A stretch of 64,000 nt of DNA from Grammothele lineata. Taxonomy: Eukaryota > Basidiomycota > Agaricomycetes > Polyporales > Polyporaceae. The notes under the pieces were generated by a model. It worked only from the letters and a program-made list of their open reading frames with translations, was not told where the DNA came from and did not search any database. The position numbers were made by a program, and so were the translations under genes. Shown here piece by piece: positions 25,907 through 39,245 of the stretch. Where the stretch lies: contig NDFF03000057.1 in assembly GCA_002150815.3 (NCBI GenBank), positions 310,001 to 374,000 on the forward strand. Direction: 5' to 3'. How positions within the stretch are numbered: the stretch's first letter is position 1; every line of letters starts with the position of its first letter.

Positions 25907-28436
25907 CTACTCGTACTGCGGGTACCTCTCCGACGCGCGCTCACGTTCGCCCCACCGCTCCTCCCTGTCCGCGCGCGCGTACTCGCGCTCGCGCTCCCTC
26001 AGGCTCTCGCGCTGCTGCTGCTGCTCCGGCTCGGGCTGGTACCCGGGCAGGGGGGTGAGAAGCGTCGAGTTTGGGGGGAGGCGGTTCGAGCCGAGGGAGA
26101 CGTGCGCGGTGAGCTCGGGCGTGGCGGATCCGCCGCTGTCGTTCCCAGCGGCGACGGCCCCGGAGATGTTGCCCAGCCCGACGTCCGCACCGGCGAGCGA
26201 AGAGGGCGCAGTCGTGGCACCTCCAAGGGAGGAGAACGATGAGCTCGAGAGCGGGCTCGGATTGGGCGCCGAGGAGGAGAGGGCAAGGGCGTGCGGCGGG
26301 GGAAGGGTAATGCTGCCGGTGGTGCTGTAGAACGGCTGTGGCGGGCGCATGCTGTGGGCGGCGGCGGGTGTCTGCGGGTGCCAGGCGTGCACCTCGGCGT
26401 GGGGGGTCGGAGGCTGGGCGTGACGGTAATAGATGTCCTCCTCGGACGAGTGGTGACCCATACTCAGCGACGGCAGCGTCTCCGCCACCGGGTGCGCGCT
26501 GGCGTAGCGGAAAGGCACCTCTTCGGCCGGAGAGGGAAGCCCGTACCGCGCCTCGACCATCCCCGGGCCCTGGAGGCTCCCGTAAGGCGAGCCGCTCTGA
26601 GGCGGGCCGCCGAAGGACTGCATCTGCGGTACCGGGCCCTGGCCTTGCATCGCGGTGTGCATGTACGAGTGGCTGGGGAGCGAGTGAGGGGCGTGCGGGT
26701 CCGGATACGGCTCCGCCATGCTCTGGCGGCGGCGGGCGAAGCGGTGGTGGTCGTAGTCAGTGAACTGGTGCGGATGCGGGAACTGCTGTATCTCGCGCAT
26801 CGCCTGCATCTGCACCTGCACCTCGCGCTCGCGCTCGCGTTCCTGCTCCTCCGCCTCCTTCTTCTCCTGCCGCCACTTCTTGCGGAGCTCTTTGAATTCT
26901 GTCGGTACCGCATCAAGAGACCACAGCAGAGAGCGCGGTTGAATGAATGACTCGTCAGCGAGGGCGATAGCGGACGTTGAGCGCAGAGACACATACCGTT
27001 GGGGCTGCGCTTGGTGCCGTGTCGCTGCATCGTGACGTGAGCGTTTAGGTGGTTCAGCGTGCCGTACGCCTTCGTGCAATTGGGCCAACTGTCGCGCGTA
27101 AAGACGCCCATGTCTCAGTAAGTTTGTCCCGTCTCCCCAATCAATCAGATCACGGAACCAATACGATACAGAAAAGAAGGATGCGGGGCATGATTGGGCA
27201 GAAGAAGGAGGGGACGCGAGCCGAGCGCGAGAGATAGAATGGCGGACGGACTGAATTTACGAAGCAAAAATGACGGGGCAGGCGGAACGGTACGCACTTG
27301 CACTGGTACAGCCGCTCGATCTCGTCGTACCTCCGGCGGGGCCGCTTCTTCACCGCGTTCCCAGGGAGCGAGACGAAGGAGTACGTCTTGCTGTTGCCGC
27401 CTCCGCCTGGACGCGGCGTTGCGCTCGCGCTGGGCGGTGGTGGCGCGCGAGGCGCGGGGAGGGCAGATAGTTGTTTAGAGGGCGATGGGCGCGCCTGCGC
27501 GGGCGGAGACGGGAGCCCCGTCGCGGAGACGTCGGAGCCGCTCGCGACGCTGCCGGCATAGAGCGGGGAGAGGGGCGAGCTCGCCATGGGCGGCTCCGGG
27601 TCGAGGTCGGCCTGCTTAACCCCCGCGCTCCATTCGGACGCGAGCGGGTGCGCGTAGTCGATGCCTGCGGAACCGAGAGACGTACCGCTGCTGTCGCGCT
27701 GGTGTTCGGGGTAGGGCGCGCCGTAAGACGAGTAAGAGGACGAGGGACGCGGAGAAAGGGGCGAGGTCTGGACCATGGTGGCGGAGGACGCGGCGGAATA
27801 CGCGAACGCGTCGTGGTGCGCGGGCGGTGGCTGGGCATATGTCTGGCGGCCTGCTCCGAGCACGGGCTCGGACATGCGGCGGTCGAGGGTGGGGTTGTGG
27901 AACGGGAGGCGGGGGACGCCTGTCTCGTCGAAGCGGGTGGGGAACGCGTTCTGGGAGTGGGGCGCGCTCATAGGCTGGGGGAAGGAGAACTGGCGCGCGA
28001 CGGAGGGCTGGGCCTCTGCGGGCGAGGATGCGGGGGACGGCGAGAACTTTGCGGTGTCGTCGGGGTAGCCGAGGCTGGCGGTGGATATGGCGGGGGGTTG
28101 ATGGCGCGAGTGGACATTGAAGTCCGGGGAGGGCTGGGTCGGTGTCGGGAGGTGTTCGCTGTGATATAAATGGGGTTGTACTGGGTGGTGATGGTGATGG
28201 TACATGGCGTCGGGGCTGGGGGAGTCGTGCACGGGCTGGCCGCGTTGGACATAGCTGTATGTCGGGGAGGGCTCCAGGGGGGAGTCGCGGAGGGGGAGGT
28301 CTGATATGGCGGGGATGGGCTGGACGTCGAGCCTGTCCACGGCGGGGAGGGAGCGGGGGGTCGCGTGGTGGACGGGGGCGTGGAGGGGAGGGTAGGGGAG
28401 AGGACGAGAGGACGGCTGGAGCGGATGGAGAAGCAT
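25907..28436 (-). CDS. CON7: CON7-like C2H2 zinc-finger transcription factor
   Basis: Nuclear regulator of the CON7 family, known in Ascomycota for morphogenesis and infection-structure development; its role here is inferred. Exons 28436-27298, 27088-26997 and 26898-25907 give 740 aa. After a long Pro/Ser/His-rich, probably disordered N-terminus (with a run of five His) comes the diagnostic block KKRPRRRYDEIERLYQC, then NWPNCTKAYGTLNHLNAHVT, giving one C-x4-C-x12-H-x5-H finger at about residues 378-402. A charged helix (FKELRKKWRQEKKEAEEQE) follows, as is typical of the family. The C-terminus is disordered with a Gln run and an Arg/Glu-rich end. Intron 1 (209 nt) falls just after the first zinc-ligand Cys codon; intron 2 is 98 nt. 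An in-frame ATG at 28556 would add 40 residues; I prefer 28436 because the added stretch is unlike the rest. Confidence 0.85.
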
Positions 28437-29555
28437 TGACGGAGAGGCGGATCGGGGGAGACGTGCAGGAGGATGATCAATATTATCACGGCGCGCGAGT
28501 CGGTGGCTGGACGCGCACGGCGGCGCTCGCGGGCGAACGAGCACCGCTGCGCGCATTGGCTGCAGGCGCGGGCTCTCGCTCAGGCTCAGGCTCTGCCAGC
28601 CAGTGCCGCTCGACTGCCGCTCGAATGCCAGGGCTGCCCAGGGCTGCCCCCGCCTCGCTCCCGTGGCTCGAGCCTCCTCCTTTCGGATCCCTGCTTCATC
28701 GCAGGCGCCCGTCCGCTTCTCCTGCTCAGGGTCCTCCAGATCTCTGCCCGCCCCGGATCTCGCCCCACCACCCGCCCTCCAGCCCGGCTCCCATTCAATC
28801 TCCGCATCCCCAGATATTCGATCCCCTCTTCCCTCTCTTTTTTAATTTGTCCCCCCATTGGCCCCCCATTTTTCGACATCTGCTCGCCAATTCCGGCTCC
28901 CTCGATGTAATCTGCCCATTTCCAGGTCCCCCCCGTGCGGCCAGCGGATCCCGCTCGTCCCGGCCCCTTCCTTCCCACGCCCTCTCCGCCCCTCTCGGAC
29001 CACCTCCCCACTCCAGTCGCCCGTCCCGCCTCCTTCCTCCTCCTCCCGCCACTGCCGCCCCCGCCGTCTCTCGCCCGCCGCTCGTTGAACCCGACTCCGT
29101 CGTCCTGACATGCGCCCGCTGCCACCTTCTGTCCACCTGTCGTCCCCCTCCATCCCCATTTCCACCTGCCCCCCCTCGCTTCCCGGCCCCGCCGCTTCCT
29201 CTGATCCCCTCCGTGCGAGCCAGGCGCTTCGTACGCATTACATCACTCCGAAGCTTGTCGCCCAAACGCCCGCTGCTCGCGTGTCTGCCGCGTGATCCTC
29301 CCGTCCCCCTTCCCCCTCCGGATTTCCATACCCTTTTGCGCCGCATTTTCCTCGCCGCGCGCCCGCCACGCGCCGCCGCCGTGCCTCTCCCTGTTTCACC
29401 TGCTGCCCAGACTCCAGAGCCCGTCCGACCCCGCCCGCTCTCCTGTGTTTTCGCGACGCGTCCGGGCGTGGCAGCAGCGCACCCGTCGGGCTCCCCCACC
29501 TCTCCAGTTCCCGGGACGTCCGTACGTGGCCCGAGCCACCCACAAACCCCACCCC

Positions 29556-30503
29556 TACGGTTGACGGCTGGGGTCAGGTCAAGTTTTTGCCAAACGCCCA
29601 CCAGTCGGGGTCCCTCACAAGGCGCTCATGTCACCGCCGTAACGCTGACATAATTGAAGCCTTCAAGGGGTTCCACGAGTCGGAAAGCACTCCGCTCTAT
29701 TCAAGACCAGAGGTCTACATATCCTCGATAGCACGTTTGTTTACATGACCCGAGTTAAAGCTAACGCGGCCGCCTACATCTGACAACTACTATTGGTTGT
29801 AATTATTCTTCTCACTAGCCTCTGCGAACAGCTTCATTATGCAGGTGTAACAACATTGTACTGCATAAGGGAGACGCTAACGTGACTCGGAGTGCTATCT
29901 ACACTCGCGCCCACCGCTGTCCAGCTCGCCTAAAACCGTAAGCCGCAAGGCGAGGTCAATATTTGGATTTTCGGGACATTTACAATAGATTACTCTGAGG
30001 AGGCCGTACCCACAAAAGCATGTGAAAGTACGTGCGTAGTGGTATCAGTCGGTCTCAATCATTTTGACATGCTTATATGGGATTCAATCTTCTTGCGCTT
30101 ACGCTCACTGCGAAGAAGAGTAAGTACTAGTATTGGGGGGGCAACCTCCGACCTTCGCTACTGCGCAGTCTCGCTATGCGGTGTCTTCAGATCCGCGCGG
30201 CACTAGTATGCCTTCGCACACCTGTCCGCGGGCGTAAATGTCAGGAAGCGGAGACCGGAGTAGTACTGGGAGCGACGGAAGGGGGAAGTCACAATTGAAG
30301 TCACGGTAGTGAGGGTAAGCCCATCTTACTTACCGGCTAGTACGTTGATAAGAAAGCGTCTGAAAGATCTGTTAGACGTGCCCTACTGAAAGAGGCAATA
30401 GCAAGTCATTCAGTCACTCTGTGATCCATCATGCGGTAGCAAGTTCCACAGAGACCCCGGATCGATGCCCCGATCTTGACCTGACCCCAGCCGTCAACCG
30501 TAC
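29556..30503. mobile_element. 948-bp nonautonomous DNA transposon with 28-bp inverted ends
   Basis: Bases 29556-29583 (starting TACGGTTGACGGCTGG) recur as a perfect reverse complement at 30475-30502. The direct repeat ACCCCACCCC is present immediately left (29546-29555) and right (30504-30513), leaving one extra C at 30503. A 10-bp target duplication would suit a Mutator-like element, though the C-rich surroundings make chance similarity possible. The interior has no reading frame of transposase size and is less GC-rich than its flanks. It looks like a deletion derivative or MITE mobilised by a transposase encoded elsewhere. The insertion splits a pyrimidine-rich block upstream of the CON7-like gene. 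Confidence 0.78.
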
Positions 30504-33500
30504 ACCCCACCCCGGCGAGCCGCTCCGCTGATCGGCCCCGTACCGGCGCGCGGTGCGCCTTCCGCCTCCTCCTTCCCTCCTTCCGGAACGGACGGTGGAC
30601 CGTGAGGCGGCTGAACCGAACAGTGCTCCCGCGCTTCCCGTTCTGCACAGAGTTCCGCAGGACGCCTTCCATCGCCCAGGCGACGGACACCTGCCACCGT
30701 GGCTCGCCCTCGCGCGCCAATTAATATTTTTTTTCTTTTCTTTCTTTCTCTTCGCGCCTCCTTCCCGGTCAGGCAGGCAGGCATTCCGGCGCTTGTGGGA
30801 AGAGAGGACCGGCACGTCCGCGCTTCCGCGCATGTCCTCACCTGTGGTTCCGCTCCTCCGGGGCCAGCAGAGGACGTGCGCTTCGTCGCGTCGCGCGTCC
30901 ACATCCGATGCGCTCCTCCTTCCTTCCTGCCTCTCCCCGCAGAGGCCCCGCTACGCGGCGTCCATCTCCCCGACCCGGGCGCGCGAACGCGCCAACACCC
31001 ACGCTTGCCGCCTACTCCTCCCAATTCCAACGCCCAACGCCATGCCGCCATCATGCGTGCGCCAACAGCAGCCCCCCCCCTCCGCCACCAACAGCCAACG
31101 GCGGCCGCCCCGCCATCACCCACCCACCCCCGAACACGAATATCTGTGTAATAGGATCTTACGCGCCTCGCTCGCTCACTCGCGCGCGCATGCCTGTACA
31201 TTCATGCAAACAGCAGACGCGCGAGCGAGAACCCCATGTGGGCCCCAGACGCTTCCCCTTCTGAGGTCCATCGCGCACACGACGACGACGTAGCAGCGCG
31301 CCCATATGATGTATGGGCACATACGCGCCCCCGCATTGAGTGTGAAGCGAGGAACGAGCGCCGTTCTGTCGATCGAGGTGAGTTCCCTTCGCAGGCCGGT
31401 TCGTCTCGTGCCGATCGAGCCCTCCGCTCTCAAGACGCAGTGGTACTTACAGAGAGCGCGCAGGAGGGAGCGCGCGCCCGCGTGCGGTGCGTGCAGATGA
31501 GACCCAGACATGCATTTCACCATCTGATGCGCTCTTGTTGCTGGTGGCGGCGCGTTCGTGATCTTGCCCAATGGGCAGGGAGAGCTGCCGGTCCCACCCA
31601 GGTCCAGGCTCGCCCCGTGCGCGCTCGTTGAACGCGCACGCGACGCGCCTGGGCTGGGGCGGTCCCTGCGGTCTGTCGATCGGACGAGCTCGCCACCTAC
31701 TCGACGCTCGTCGCCCGGCCCCAAACGGGCAGCGAGGGCGGGAGGAGAGCGGCGCGCTCTCCCTCTCACACCAAGCGCTCGCCGCTGAGGCGAGGTAAGA
31801 GACGTTTACAGCAGGAGGTGCAGGTGCTTCAAGTTTGCCTGCGCGGAAGCCGCGAAGCCGCCACGGTGACGGTATGCGCGTACGTACGCGCTCACGTCAC
31901 CGCTGGCAATCCCTATCTTGTCCCGCACCTTCTCGACGGTGGCGTGGGCTGCTTGTTTCGGGCAGGAATGTCGACCGTCACGAGGACGCGCCGCGGGCAC
32001 AGTACTGGCACTGTTGGTGAAGATCCCTGCTACGCGACGACGATACTGTACGTATGTACGTGGTCTTGTCTCCGTCCCTCAGTGCCTGACGAATGTACCC
32101 GCGGTCGTATATCACGCAGGCCCGCCGCCACCAACGTCAGCTCGTGCCTTATTCAATGCTCATCTCAGCGTGAGCGGCTGTCCAGACCCGCTGAAAGAAC
32201 ACGGTTCGGCCCCATGACGACGAGACCGAACGACATGCCCGAAGGCCCACTGTCGCCGCCGTAAGCTCTGGCTCCTGAGGGCTGGTCGCGACTGCGCGGA
32301 CCGGCTGCTTCGGACGCGTCGCCTTCCCCGGCCCACCCGCGCCGATGACGATAACGCGCTGCACCGCTGCAGTTCCAGCGGAAGCGGAAGCGGCGCACAA
32401 CCTTCGCGCGTATGTAAGGTATGTATGGTACGTATCACAGCCATGATACGCGTGCTCCCCGCGCCGCGCGATCGCCCTCCCCGGCGGGAAAGCTCGAGGG
32501 CTGCAATTGGTGCCCCGGGCTGGGAATGGTAGCCGCGTCTACTGAACATCGCACAGCATGGGCTTCGCGACGTCGATACGCGTCGTCGTCGGACGACGGT
32601 TGCGCCCTCCTCCGCAGAGTCGACCAGACGGTCTGCGAACGTCCCGTCGATCTCGCGCCCTACATACAGCGGGAGAAGGTCGGGCATTGGTCGGGCGGCG
32701 TGGGTCCGCCCGAGGACTGGCAGTGCGCGTCTCTCGCCGCACGCAAGAGCTTCCTCGTCTTCTCTCTCATCAGAGCAAGCGCGTACCTCAAGTCCTCGTT
32801 CGTACCGGAGACCAATTCAACTCGATACGCTACACGACCGCGACCGATACCCGATACTGATCTCCCCGCCCGCGCGCTCGCTCACACTCGAGCGTTCTCA
32901 CCGTCGTGTCCCCCGGGCTCTTCTCGAAGGACCAGAAGGCCGACCATGTCGAAACCGCCCCTCCCGTGGCTTCCCCTTGCGGTACGGCTTCGCACGAATC
33001 TGGGTGGCGACCCCCAAACCGGCGCCGGCGGCTCACGTCAGTGGGTCCAGATGGCCCCGATCGCGCTCTTCGCTGGGTCGCAGCGGGCCACCCGCCGACG
33101 CTGCTCCCCCGCTCGAAGAGGAGGCGCGCTTCCTGCATCCTTCAGTGGGAGCGACGCCGTGCGATCCCGCGCCCGGGGCTGTGCAGCTCGCGTGCGTCTG
33201 TCTGCGGTGTCACGTACGCTCGTCCATGCAGCAGCCGCTCGTCCGAACCCCGAGCTTATATGTGCGCCGCTGCTCGGGTCGTCGCTGGAGCTCGGGGCGT
33301 GCTCGCCTCCAGCGCCGCGTCCTGGGGTTCTGTCGGGTTCTCCGCCGCAGGGACGTGCGTCACCCGTCGCCCGCCGTCGACAATCGCGCCGCTGCTCGCT
33401 GATCGCTGCCGCAGCCTGGCGCGTTCGCCGCGATCGTCCGCGGGACGCTGACGTCGAAGCGCGCGGCTTCACGTACGGACGCGCACGCCGCCCTCGTGCG

Positions 33501-36500
33501 GCGTACGTGCAGTGGCACCGGATCGACGTGGAGAAGGCAGAGTAGCAACGTTCAAAGGCCGCGGCGCGCCCTCCAAGGCAGTCCTCTTCCCGCCGTTGCA
33601 ACGATGTGGCAAGAGCCTCGCGCCACCCCCGGTTTTGACTTTCGGACGAGACCGGGAAGCGTTCACGGCGTCGTGTCTTCCTTCAGCGTCTTCGATGCAG
33701 CCGTTCAATTGCCTCAGAGCTCTGGGTTTTGAAGCGGACACGCGGCGAGCGTATCGTACACGGTCAATCCAGAAAAAGGAACTCTCGCACCTCTGCCGAC
33801 TTCGAATTCATCCCGGCGGCTGGTCCTCTCTTCGGACGACTTTCATGCCTCCATTTCGCGTCATTTCCCCTCCGCCTCCCCGTCGCGGCTGTGGCGCCCA
33901 GGCTTCTCGGGGGCCCGCCCCTTCGACACGACCACGCCGGCCCGCCGGCCGCCCTCCTCCTCGGCGTAGCACAGACGCCCGTCTGCGCGCCACCATCTGA
34001 TGCGCGTCCTGCGCATTGATAGCGGCGGCGGCGGCGGCGGGCCTCCCGAGGTTGCTCCCGGTCCCGATGTGTGTGCCGCCCGCTCGAGGTCCGCGGCCAT
34101 GGACGTGTTCCGTCTTGCTCCTTCGGACCTCGTGGCCCCGGAGTCCCTCCGGACGTAGACACGAACGTGCCAAGCCTGCCCACCTCCGTCGTACGTCAGT
34201 CACGCTTCATGGTTCGTGTCTGTGCTGTACAGCAGCGCTCGCGCTTTCTTCCCCAAAAGTCACCGATCGCACAAGACGTTCCAAGGGCAACGGGGGCGCG
34301 CACCGCGACACATCCGGTCCCGGACGGACGGACGCAGAGAAATTTCATTCTGCTCAACGTTCTGCCTGCACCGGCGGCCCCTCATCTCATCGGGACCCGG
34401 TTTTGCTCCTCAACGCCTCGGATCGCGACTGGAAGGTACGCGTGGCTATAAAGCACTTTTGCTTACTCCTGGCCGGCCCGCCACGCGGCCGTCTCTCCTC
34501 ACCGGCATGCGACGCCGGCGGGACCGAGAGGGCGGGACGCCGAGCCTCCGAGTCCGCGCCTGCCGTTGTTTGTCTGTTCAGCGTGTTTTTCATTGATGGT
34601 CGTCTCTCAGTCGGTCCGCGGAAAACGACATGGCACTCACCGTCCACGCGAGCGAGCTGCATCACGTCTGAGCTCCAAGTATGTCGCGTGGGCGGTGTGT
34701 GCTGTCACCCAGGTGCGTTGCTGCCTCCTTCTTGGCGTCACGGGAAGCTCTTTGACGTCCACCTATCCTATCCGATCTGCTGTGTGAGACACCCCGATAT
34801 GAAGAGGGCGGGGCGGATGACGGGGAGCCTTCGGGACCGAGTCGTGCAGATGCTGTGGAGGAAACTCGAGGTGACAGCAACGCGAGGTTGGTACGTTGTT
34901 ACAGCTCGCTGGTCGACTTCATCTCTGACGCACCATCAGTCGTGCAGAAGGGAAGTCGGACTTATCAGCAGCTTACGACTTGGCGATCACATAGAATAGT
35001 TGAAGTGGACTGTGGCGATACTCCCCGACGGTAGCCCGCTCCCGTTCACAGTAATTACTACCTCCCGCGATTACTTATTACTGTGATGATCGCCGCGCGG
35101 GAAGGTGGAGAACCTGTCGTGCTTGTTCGTTCTGCCACTCGCCGTGACCCGTCTCCTGTCAAAGCACAGAGCGTTCCAGATGGCAAATTCGTTCATGCTG
35201 TTGCTTCAACGCCGTGGTTGAATTGTTACCACCCTCAGCTGCCTGACAGATTATTAGATGGCCATTTGCATGTGCTCACTTCAAGCCTCGCTGCCTTTCA
35301 GGCTATTCGATCTGCAGGCCAGTCCGACAGGGAACCATTGCGTTATATTAGCCTTTCGGGCTTCGAGATGTCTGATGATGTCGTACACTTCGAACTTCGA
35401 AGCCACTTTTACACCGGATGGCGAATATCCGCGCGCTTGAGCAACCCGAGGTCTGCAGCTGTATGTCATCCATGCTTGCTAAGGCCTGTAATCCGCCCCG
35501 AGGAGCTTCGAGCAACGGGCCCGATATGCACGATATGCGTTACGCGCTCGTAGCTTCATACTGCTGTCACCAGCTCGACTCTCATCGACATCGCCGTTGA
35601 ACTACAGCTTACCCCGCCTCGGACTTCCATCCGGCGTCACCTAAGCGCCATCGTAGCACTCGCTCATATCGGGCGGCCGTCCACTTCGTCATCGCGCGCG
35701 AGTCGGACTTCGCACGGACAATATCATCACAATCTGTCCACGTTCTCGACGACGCCGTCGCGTCTACGTACGTACATTCTCATCGACGTCTGTCTGGCAG
35801 CTCGCAGGGGCGCCCGCACTGTAAACTGCGGTCTGTCCGCGGGCGCCTCGTGTCGCGCCCGGTGACGGTCGAGGTTCGGCGGTCCGACGCCTGCTTCGAC
35901 GCGCAGCGTCACCGCTGCTGCCTGCAGCGACAGCCCCCTTTGAGTCTCAGGCCCGTGCTCTTCTGCAGATTCTCGGCGGCAACGGCGCGTTCGCAGCCCC
36001 CACTTTGCATGATTGCATTGCACGCGCCCCGACTTCTCGCGCACTGCTTCGAGGCGTCCGCGATGCGCGAGAGGGCGGAGGACGGGTATGTGCGTAACAT
36101 CGCGCAGCGGCCCCGCCGCGTCCTATTCATACCTGCATATGATGATGAGAGCCTCATTGAGCCCGGCTGAGGCTGACGAAATTTCCCCACCGCGTCGCCG
36201 CACGTGTCCACTCCCTCTTCGCGGGATCCAGCTTCTCAGCTGCGCCGTGGCGTCAGGGTTGGCGATGCGCGCGACGCGTCTGGAGAGGCTCGCGGGCCAC
36301 GTAAGGCTCGACACAGCGCCCGCCGATCGAGGGCGTTCGCGTTTGTGCGCGTCTGCGTCGTTTGAGTTCGCGCGACGAGCGTCGCCGCCGAAGGCGGCGG
36401 CAGCCGCGTGAGTCTCTCGTGTCGTGGTCGTGACCACAGCCGCCGGCGACGCGCTCGACGCGCCCTGGCCACGCCGCACTCGCGCCGCCCTGAGTGAGGG

Positions 36501-38997
36501 CAGGTAACGCAAAGCCGCGATCCTCTTCTGAACCTTGTGCACCGCTCAGCCTGTGGCCGGCCGCGCACCGTCAGAAGGTTCTGTACGGAGCGCCAACGCC
36601 AGGTCGCGGGCCCTCCCCGCGCGTCCGTACGAATATACTCGTGCAGCGCGCGTGGCAGGGCCTCGAAAGGTACAGAGGCACGCCAGGGTCCAGACCAGGA
36701 AAAGAGGCACTCCTTGGAAATTCTGGAAGGGCGGCCGGGCTCACGCTGACCATCATCAACGTTCGACGTCGACCTGGCCATCCGCGCCGCCGTCTTCGTC
36801 AAGCTCATACATACGTGCATACGCGTGACCGCGGGTGAGGATGCTCCACACTTTACGACGGGCGCAGACGAAGAACAGGAAGCTCGCGCCGCCATCTGCG
36901 TTTGTACGTATTACGCACGACCGCGCTTGGCACGTCAGGCGCGGTGGCAGGCAGCGCAGCGTCGGTCCGTCGCGACGCGCACGGATGCGCACGAAGGGGC
37001 AGGATCATGGCGCCAGGCCGCCAGCCAGCTGGGCGTCCGCCGTTCTTTCCCCCGTTGTGCAAATGAGCCCTCCCGGCCCTGGGGAGGGGGCCGTCGTCGT
37101 GGGGAGCCCCTGTCCCGCGAGGGTCAATTGGACTTGGGCGGCGTACATGGACGTGTGTGGATGCTCTTCTCCAATTCGTGATGATATACGAGGTGTGGGT
37201 GGTGGTGATATCTGTCGCGTGGCTTGTTGTGTGTTCACTTTCAGTTCGAATTCTGCCCACCCTATGCTCACCGTTCGAATGTCAAAGAGATCAGCATCAG
37301 CACACGCGACGTGTAACGCAGAGTAACTTGGACACATCCCGCCGCTATACCTCAAGCTGCCTCAAGAGAGCCCTTCTGTGGGTCCTGCGTGAACCATGCC
37401 GACTAAATTGTGTTTGCACGTCGCCATGTTCATTTATCCTTGCGGAGGGCGTCGGATCCGGGTGGATGGAGCCCTCGTCCCCGGCCACGAGTTGCGTTGA
37501 GCCGCCCTGAAGCCGCCCAGGTCACCAGGGCGCCCTTTGGAAAATGTTGGGCGTGATGTGTGAATATCTGACGCAGCACGATACGAGCGTCTAGGTGATA
37601 CGGTGCCGCGCAACAGTTTGTCCTAGGTCTGCGAGGAACATGGGTCTAGAGCGGTCTCTCATCCTACGTCAGAATGTTCGTCGTACCTTGCAGAAGTATT
37701 AGAATGTCTCAGTGGGAGCACGTCTTGCGCATGTCCGAGATGCGATGGGGAACCGCAGAACGAGAACGCCCTGAGAGGTGGCAGCAAGTGGCGGCCTTAC
37801 GCCGTGGATTTCGGCGTGGCACGGCGAGGTCGGAGCTGGTCGGAGGGACGCAGCGCCCGGCGGTGGCCCGAATGTGGAAGATTCCAAGGAGCTGGTGATC
37901 GGCATCGGCATCGGGAACGGCCCAGCCACCGATCAGGACATGACGCGGGCCCTGTCCGAATTCTGCCCCGAAGGAGAGCCGCACATCCGAGCCTGCCACC
38001 GGCTCTCGGCGGCCCTTGCAGTGCTTGCCCGTCCCGCGTCCGAGTCTCCACCCGGGCCCATCGCACGAGGCTCGCGTTTCGTCTCCCGCCGCAGTCCGTC
38101 TTTCTCCACACGCCCACGTGTTGCAGCGTCGCAGGTGTGCGCTCGCCCTGCGATCTCTTGGCCGCCCTGCAGGGAAGACTCAGCTCGAGGGCATAGCGCC
38201 CAGCCTCGTATGTCGTATTTAGGTAAACCGGGTAACCGACGGACGTAGGTCGCCGCAGGCCCCGTCTGCGGCCCCGATGGCGTGTTTTTGCGTAGGCCCG
38301 GTTGAGAACATGCCTGGGCACTCGTCCGAGTAACCTCGGGCAGAATCGGTATAGGGTTCGATACCCAAGCAGTGTCAGCCACAGAGTGACTGGGATCGGA
38401 CCGACGTTGCTGAGATGTTCTTGATGACACCGGGAACGCGGGCCGGAGTCGTCCATTGCGAGATTGGTTTTTGTCGTCGCTGAATAACTTCACACGCACG
38501 AAGAGAATATTCACGATGCTTCCACCCAGCGCACCCACTCAACACCCGAATACTTGGTGAGCAGCTTCGATGTGAGCACAAGGTCCTCGTTTGTACGCAG
38601 TGGGACCAATGACACCTGCCACGGGAGGTGTGTTGAGCCACAATCTTAATCGGTCATAGTGTCAAGATGAATCACGATCGAAGACGTTCAGACGGACTCC
38701 TAGTAGAGAATGGTATTGTTACGCATCCCTGTGCCTTGAACTTGAAGCCGTATCATGTGGAACCTGCGAGGCTTGCCAGTCAGCGTTAATGTCATGACGT
38801 GCACCCGCGCGGGTCGCTCCCGCTGTGAACTTTACGCAATATCATCTTGGCTCATTCTCCGTTCCTTCATCGTATCCTCTGCCTTTCCCGGACCCGTGAT
38901 TTATGCGCAGCAGGTTCCTTGCCATGCAACACTGTTTCAATCACAGTGGTAGTTTCTTGAGTACTACACAGCCTCATTAGCTCAAGTCTCTTAGTGA

Positions 38998-39245
38998 TTA
39001 CTTGGCGTACTTCCAGGTCGGATCATCGAGAATCGCCTTGGCCCTAAGAGTGGTACCAACAAAGGTATAGATCGTTCCAGCTGGTCAGTCGGATCCTGAG
39101 CGATTTTCTGGGCAGATTGTATCTGAACCAAAGATTCGAGATGAGCAGCTCTGTGCACTACACCGTCATATTCCAAACGTCGAATCCACCGCCACAAGAG
39201 TAAGTCCTCATCTGATCTCCACCCTTTCACGTGAATTGATGGCAT
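38998..39245 (-). pseudogene. Possible two-exon C-terminal coding fragment, family unknown
   Basis: On the minus strand an open frame from 39245 to 39164 can be spliced (donor GTGTAG, acceptor GACCAG) to 39080-38998, giving a fragment that ends GTTLRAKAILDDPTWKYAK and a stop codon. The C-terminal composition looks like real protein rather than GC-rich noise. I do not recognise the family and found no convincing upstream exons, so it may be a relic or a very short gene. The donor is weak. Confidence 0.25.

Noticed and set aside
26291..26950. 219-codon plus-strand frame
   Set aside because: Antisense shadow of the CON7-like last exon.
28142..29653. 503-codon plus-strand open frame upstream of and partly antisense to the CON7-like gene
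   Set aside because: Pro/Ser/Arg composition, no motif, overlap with the real gene and a strongly C-rich DNA composition that suppresses stops.
32421..33545. 374-codon plus-strand frame
   Set aside because: No domain, biased to Arg/Ala/Ser/Pro, no consistent splice context and no typical start region.
35046..35086. 10-bp inverted repeat TCACAGTAAT/ATTACTGTGA as a possible transposon
   Set aside because: Arms are short, the loop is 21 nt and no target duplication is seen; at most a small hairpin.
38330..38375. GGGTTCGATACCC resembling a tRNA T arm
   Set aside because: No acceptor stem or anticodon arm at the right distance.
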